Shown: piece after piece, positions 60,305 through 64,000 of the stretch
Numbering within the stretch: the stretch's first letter is position 1
Layout: each line of letters begins with the position of its first letter
From: Natrialba sp. SSL1
GTDB lineage: Archaea; Halobacteriota; Halobacteria; Halobacteriales; Natrialbaceae
Direction of reading: 5' to 3'
Length of the DNA stretch: 64,000 bases
Assembly (NCBI RefSeq): GCF_001861355.1
Contig: NZ_MASN01000035.1
Coordinates: forward strand, 62,001-126,000
Program-made: the position numbers and the translations under genes
Notes under the pieces: model-generated
The model's input: the letters and a program-made list of their open reading frames with translations, nothing else
The model's database searches: none
What the model was told of the DNA's origin: nothing

Positions 60305-63259
60305 TTACCGAATACTGATCGCCGGCTTCCCCGGCCGGGCACGGGACGCGACGTCCGCGTCCGGGAGATCGTCCGCTGCAGCGTCCGCTGTCTCGTCTTC
60401 GGCGCCTACCGCCGTCGCCGACCGAACGCTCACAGTCACGTCGAACTCGTCCGCGAGTAGCCACGCCGCCTGCTCGAGAAGCGCCTGTTCGCGCGTCGCT
60501 GTGAGTCCCTGGGAAGGCGACAGCGAGGACGGACGCTGCCCGCCGCTGTCCCGCTGCTCCGCAACGAATTCGGCGAGCACGTCCGTCTCGACACCCACCT
60601 CGTCGGCCAGCGCACCGACATCGATCGCCTCGTCGCCCACGGTGTCACCGGTCTCGGCCGCGCTGTCGTCATCCGTCTCGCTGGCTGATGCCGCGAGCCG
60701 CGTTGCAACCTCGTACTTCCAGGGCCCGGCCACCACGAGATCGATCTGGGCCGGATCGTCGATCGACGCCACGTCGAGAATATCACGTACGTCAGCGCGC
60801 GTCGTCTCCACCAGTCGCCGTTCGAGCTGGTAGTCCGACTCGATCGTTGCTGGATCGGACTCGAGTGCCGGCCAGTCGGCCTCAACGACGAGACCGTCGC
60901 CGCGGAGCTTGTTCCAGAGCTCTTCGCCGAGGTGGGGCGCGAGCGGCGAAATGAGCGCCGCGATGGTGAGCAGCCCGCGGCGGTAGACCTCGCCGTGGAT
61001 GCGGTCGTAGCTGCGGTACTGGCGCAGGAGGCCGGCGAGTTCCTGGACCTCGGTGACGACGCGGTGGAACCGGAAGCGCTCGAATTCGGTACGGGCGGCG
61101 ACAATCGTGCGGTCGATTTCGCGGTCGACGAACTCGTCGTGGCTCGCCCGTTCGACACGAGTCTCGCCTTCGTCGACGAACTCGGTCGCCATGCTGTACA
61201 GCGTCTGCTGCAGATCGTACGCGCCGCGAACGTCGTTCGCCGTCCACTCGAAGTCCTGTTCGGGGTGGGCCGCCGAGAGGACGAACAGCCGGGTCGTCTC
61301 CGCGCCGTACTCGTCCGGTGTGACGACGTTCCCACTCGAGGAGGACATCTTCTCGCCCTCGTAGAGCACGGTCCCCTGGCTGACGAGTCGCTCGACGGGC
61401 TCGCGCTGGTCGAGGAAGCCTATATCCGCCAGTGCGCGCGTCACGAACCGGATGTACAGCAGGTGCAAGATGGCGTGTTCGTCGCCGCCGACGTAGACGT
61501 CGACGGGAAGCCACTCGTTCGCCAGTTCGGTGTCGAACGGCGCGTCCGCGAGGTCTGGCGAGAGGAATCGGAGGAAGTACCACGAGGAGTCGACGAACGT
61601 GTCCATCGTGTCGGTCTCACGCTCTGCGGGGCCGCCACAGTCCGGACAGCTCGTCCGTTTCCACTCCTCGGCGGCGTCGAGCGGGTTCCCCGTGGTCTGG
61701 ACGAACTCCGGTAACTCGACCGGCAGCTCCTCGTCGGGAACGAGGACGTGCCCGCAGTCCTCACAGTGGACGACCGGGATCGGCGTCCCCCAGTAGCGCT
61801 GACGTGAGATCAGCCAGTCCCGGAGTCGGTAGGTCACGTCCGGGTCGATCGCCTCGTGATCGTCGACGAGGTGCTCGCGAACGACCTCGCTCGGTTGGCC
61901 GTCGTACTCGCTGTGCGAGGTGGACACGGACTCGAGTACGAGTGTTCCGTCGGCGGTGAGAGGGGAGTCTGTGTTCGTGCCTGTGTCTGCGTCTGCGTCT
62001 GCGCCTGCGCTTGTGTCCGTGTTCGTCTCCGTCTCGCTACCTGCATCTGTACCGCCCTCACCGTTCTCGCCAGCCTCGGGAACGACGACCGTCTCGATCG
62101 GCAGCTCGTGTGCCCGGGCGAACTCGTAATCGCGCTCGTTGTGTCCGGGGACACCCATCACCGCGCCCGTTCCGACATCCGCGAGGACGTACTCGGCGAC
62201 GTAGACCGGAATCTCCTCGCCCGTGAGCGGATTCTGAGCTGTCGCGTCGGTTTCGATACCCGCGGTACTGAAGTCGTCGCGCGCGGCGTGGCCAGTGTCG
62301 GGTGCACTCGTTCGCGCCTGGTCGACGAACGTTGCTACGTCCTCGTCCGCGCTCGCGAGTTCACTCGCCAGGTCGTGTTCGGGAGAGATGGCAACGAACG
62401 TCGCACCGAAGGCGGTCTCGGGGCGGGTGCTGAAGACGTCGACAGCGGTCTCCGACTCGTCGGCTGCCGTCGACACGTCGAACGTGAGCCGTGCCCCCTC
62501 CTGTCGGCCGATCCAGTTGCGCTGAATCTCGCGGACTCCTTCGGGCCACTGCTCGAGGTCGTCGAGTCCGTCGACCAGTTCGTCGGCGTAGTCGGTGATC
62601 GTGAAGAACCACTGGTCGAGTTCGCGCTGTTCGACGGGGGTTGCACAGCGCCAGCAGACGCGGCCGTTGGTGTTCGTATGGTCGTGTACGTTGTCACCGT
62701 CTTCATCGCCAGTCTCACCAGTCGCCGCTCGTGCACCCTCATCAACCGCAACCTGTGCGTCAGCAAGCACCGTCTCGCAGTCCGGACACCAGTTGACCGT
62801 CGCGCCGGTGAACTCGACGAGACCGGCCTCGTGGAACCGCTTGAACAGCCACTGGTTCCAGCGGTAGTACGACGGTTCGCAGGTCGTAATCTCTCGCGAC
62901 CAGTCGTAGCCGAAGCCGAGCGTCTCGAGTTCCTCGCGCATTCGGCGGATACACGCACGGGTCCAGGATTCGGGGTCGCTGGCCCGTTCGTAGGCGGCGT
63001 TCTCCGCGGGGAGTCCGAACGCGTCCCACCCCATCGGGTGGAGGACATCGTCGCCGCGGAGTCGCCGGTAGCGGGCGTAGGCGTCGGTGATCGCGTAATT
63101 TCGGACGTGACCCATGTGGAGCGTCCCGGAGGTGTAGGGGAACATTCCGAGGACGTAGGTTGGGTCGACGGCCCCGTCCGGGAGTTCGGCGACGCCGTCG
63201 CGTTCCCAGACGTACTGCCAGAACTCCTGTACTTGCGCGTGATCGTACTGGTTTGTCAT
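60305..63259 (-). CDS. leuS: Leucyl-tRNA synthetase, bacterial type
   Basis: A 984-residue LeuRS. HIGH is HMGH in TSGTLHMGHVRNYAITDAY, and KMSSS is in GEKMSSSSGNVVTPDEYG. A zinc site is in NWCPDCETVL and RVCWRCATPV. The editing domain contains FSTRPETAFGATFVAISPEH and GAVMGVPGHNERDYEFARAH. The domain order matches bacterial, not archaeal, LeuRS, as known for haloarchaea. A 45-residue acidic low-complexity insert (ETETNTDTSAGADADAD and neighbours, repeats at 61981-62036) interrupts the editing domain after PIETVVVPEAGEN. The ATG at 63259 (MTNQYDHAQ) is used. Confidence 0.96.
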   Translation of the reverse strand: MTNQYDHAQVQEFWQYVWERDGVAELPDGAVDPTYVLGMFPYTSGTLHMGHVRNYAITDAYARYRRLRGDDVLHPMGWDAFGLPAENAAYERASDPESWTRACIRRMREELETLGFGYDWSREITTCEPSYYRWNQWLFKRFHEAGLVEFTGATVNWCPDCETVLADAQVAVDEGARAATGETGDEDGDNVHDHTNTNGRVCWRCATPVEQRELDQWFFTITDYADELVDGLDDLEQWPEGVREIQRNWIGRQEGARLTFDVSTAADESETAVDVFSTRPETAFGATFVAISPEHDLASELASADEDVATFVDQARTSAPDTGHAARDDFSTAGIETDATAQNPLTGEEIPVYVAEYVLADVGTGAVMGVPGHNERDYEFARAHELPIETVVVPEAGENGEGGTDAGSETETNTDTSAGADADADTGTNTDSPLTADGTLVLESVSTSHSEYDGQPSEVVREHLVDDHEAIDPDVTYRLRDWLISRQRYWGTPIPVVHCEDCGHVLVPDEELPVELPEFVQTTGNPLDAAEEWKRTSCPDCGGPAERETDTMDTFVDSSWYFLRFLSPDLADAPFDTELANEWLPVDVYVGGDEHAILHLLYIRFVTRALADIGFLDQREPVERLVSQGTVLYEGEKMSSSSGNVVTPDEYGAETTRLFVLSAAHPEQDFEWTANDVRGAYDLQQTLYSMATEFVDEGETRVERASHDEFVDREIDRTIVAARTEFERFRFHRVVTEVQELAGLLRQYRSYDRIHGEVYRRGLLTIAALISPLAPHLGEELWNKLRGDGLVVEADWPALESDPATIESDYQLERRLVETTRADVRDILDVASIDDPAQIDLVVAGPWKYEVATRLAASASETDDDSAAETGDTVGDEAIDVGALADEVGVETDVLAEFVAEQRDSGGQRPSSLSPSQGLTATREQALLEQAAWLLADEFDVTVSVRSATAVGAEDETADAAADDLPDADVASRARPGKPAISIR
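61981..62036. repeat. In-frame hexamer repeat in leuS
   Basis: CTGCGT/CTGTGT-type hexamers on the + strand encode the Asp/Ala/Thr insert of the editing domain. Confidence 0.7.
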
Positions 63260-63574
63260 GTGGCGTTGCTCGTTGCCCCCAACTCTGGGGGCCGCCCATA
63301 TCATTGTTCGGCCCGGATTCGGTCCGTGTGGTCCGGATTTGACCTGTGTTCAGGTCCAGCACCAGGCCGGCACCTCGACTAAGCCACGCCGCTTAGCACC
63401 CTGTTAAAGCCCGAAGACAGCCCACTGCTGCCGTCTGGCCCGTCCCAGCCAGTCCCTGTGCCCTGCTTTTTGTGCCACGTACCGTCCGCACACCGACCCG
63501 AAACAGTTCACGCCAGCACAATTAACGGCTCTATTAGAAAGTGTCCCCGAACGCGAGCGAGAAGTGATCACAGC
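63260..63574. other. Divergent spacer between leuS and a Tat lipoprotein gene, 315 bp
   Basis: It holds a perfect hairpin (63275-63292) in the leuS leader. A CTAAG/CTTAG inverted pair in the middle (about 63379-63396) and an AT-richer stretch near 63520-63540 before the rightward gene are also present. No gene is seen. Confidence 0.55.
63275..63292 (-). other. Perfect GC hairpin in the leuS leader
   Basis: GCCCCC and GGGGGC form a 6-bp stem with a 6-nt loop, ending 16 bp before the leuS ATG. It lies where it could affect translation of leuS. Confidence 0.55.
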
Positions 63575-64000
63575 ATGACGCGTGGACTCTCTCGGCGACA
63601 GTTGGTGGCGGCACTCGGCGTCACGTCGACAGCAACGGTTGCGGGCTGTCTCGATGTACTTTCCGGTGACGAGTCGCCGGAGGCGGACTCCAACGGTGGC
63701 TCCGATTCGAACGGCGACGGAGACGGTGGAAACGGCGACGAGAACGGCACCGATAGCTGGCCCGCAATCGACCACGGCGAACTCCTCTCGGACTTCGAAT
63801 CCGCCGACGAGTGGGTCGCCGTTACCGGCGAAACCGAGACAGTCTCCGACACACCGACGGGGTCGCAAGCGCTCGCTGTCGAGAGCGACGGCGACCAGGC
63901 CGCGATGCGGATCGAGTTCCCCCGCGGGATCGACCTCGACGGCTGGGACACCTCGATGGCGATCCGCGCAGATGCCGTCGACCAGGTCCACCTCGAGTTC
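63575..64000 (+). CDS. Tat lipoprotein, partial (runs off the window)
   Basis: The first 142 residues of an exported protein. It begins MTRGLSRRQLVAALGVTSTA and continues to a lipobox VAGC, so it is a twin-arginine signal with lipidation at about Cys25. An Asp/Gly/Asn-rich linker (about 33-60) precedes DHGELLSDFESADEWVAVTGE and a segment ending in VDQVHLEF that looks like a beta-sandwich domain. The rest lies beyond 64000, and no family can be fixed from this part. Confidence 0.78.
   Translation, partial: MTRGLSRRQLVAALGVTSTATVAGCLDVLSGDESPEADSNGGSDSNGDGDGGNGDENGTDSWPAIDHGELLSDFESADEWVAVTGETETVSDTPTGSQALAVESDGDQAAMRIEFPRGIDLDGWDTSMAIRADAVDQVHLEF

Noticed and set aside
1-64000. CRISPR arrays
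   Set aside because: I saw no regularly spaced direct repeats with unique spacers. The only ordered repeats are the short tandem hexamers and the 9-bp repeats listed above.

Overview
This window is chromosomal DNA of a haloarchaeon (class Halobacteria), most like the Natrialba/Natrinema/Haloterrigena group. The evidence is high G+C, strongly acidic proteins, archaeal-only genes (20S proteasome alpha and beta, SBDS, RNase P Pop5 and p30, GTP cyclohydrolase III, eIF-2B-like protein), haloarchaeal families (HalOD1, TbsP, UPF0212, DUF5783- and DUF5785-like proteins), a complete methylaspartate-cycle cluster, and many promoters with a TATA box 22-30 bp before the start codon, which suggests leaderless mRNAs. 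Species cannot be fixed from sequence reading alone.

Layout. 1-16.3 kb: Tat-exported penicillin acylase; aldo/keto reductase; an unknown gene divergent from a winged-helix regulator with ordered operators between them; XRE-CBS regulator; UPF0212; proteasome beta; a Gfo/Idh/MocA and ThuA sugar-oxidation pair; DUF389 transporter-like protein; eIF-2B/ribose-bisphosphate-isomerase-like protein; an Mrp Fe-S carrier with a coupled small protein; a divergent Fe-S UDG-superfamily protein. 17.3 kb: tRNA-Ser(UGA) followed by a duplicate of its own 3' end. 17.8-24.6 kb: the methylaspartate cycle, with glmS-glmE-mal-mch-mcl in one leftward operon and the mesaconate CoA-transferase divergent. 24.7-34 kb: methyltransferase, acetyltransferases, GTP cyclohydrolase III, CBS protein, phosphoglycerate kinase, tRNA-Thr(UGU), a soluble chemotaxis transducer, HalOD1, thioesterase and an RNase H-fold nuclease. 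34-45 kb: DUF35-thiolase pair, HflX, FUN14, and the conserved archaeal RNase P-proteasome-SBDS block (rnp3-MTase-rnp2-psmA, then SBDS), followed by the TbsP regulator. 45-52 kb is the most accessory-looking part: a CHAT (caspase-fold) protein, glyA, a lipoprotein, a VapBC module, and a cassette carrying an HTH gene and tyrS. 52-64 kb: F420-type oxidoreductase, membrane-anchored metallophosphoesterase, ABC exporter, multi-PAS histidine kinase, DUF420 protein, bacterial-type leuS, and the start of a Tat lipoprotein gene.

The strongest unexpected signal is at 50,366-52,051. A 1,670-bp segment holding an HTH gene translationally coupled to tyrS is bounded by 19-bp terminal inverted repeats (17/19 identical) that resemble IS6-family ends. 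It is flanked on both sides by the same 8-bp direct repeat, AAACTGAC. It contains no transposase. It therefore looks like a mobile insertion cassette that carries an aminoacyl-tRNA synthetase and was moved by a transposase supplied in trans. Other notable signals are the duplicated tRNA-Ser 3' end, catalytic-residue substitutions in the thiolase and the eIF-2B-like protein, an atypical tRNA-Thr, an uncharacterised CHAT protein, and in-frame hexanucleotide repeats that give many proteins acidic or Ser/Thr-rich inserts.
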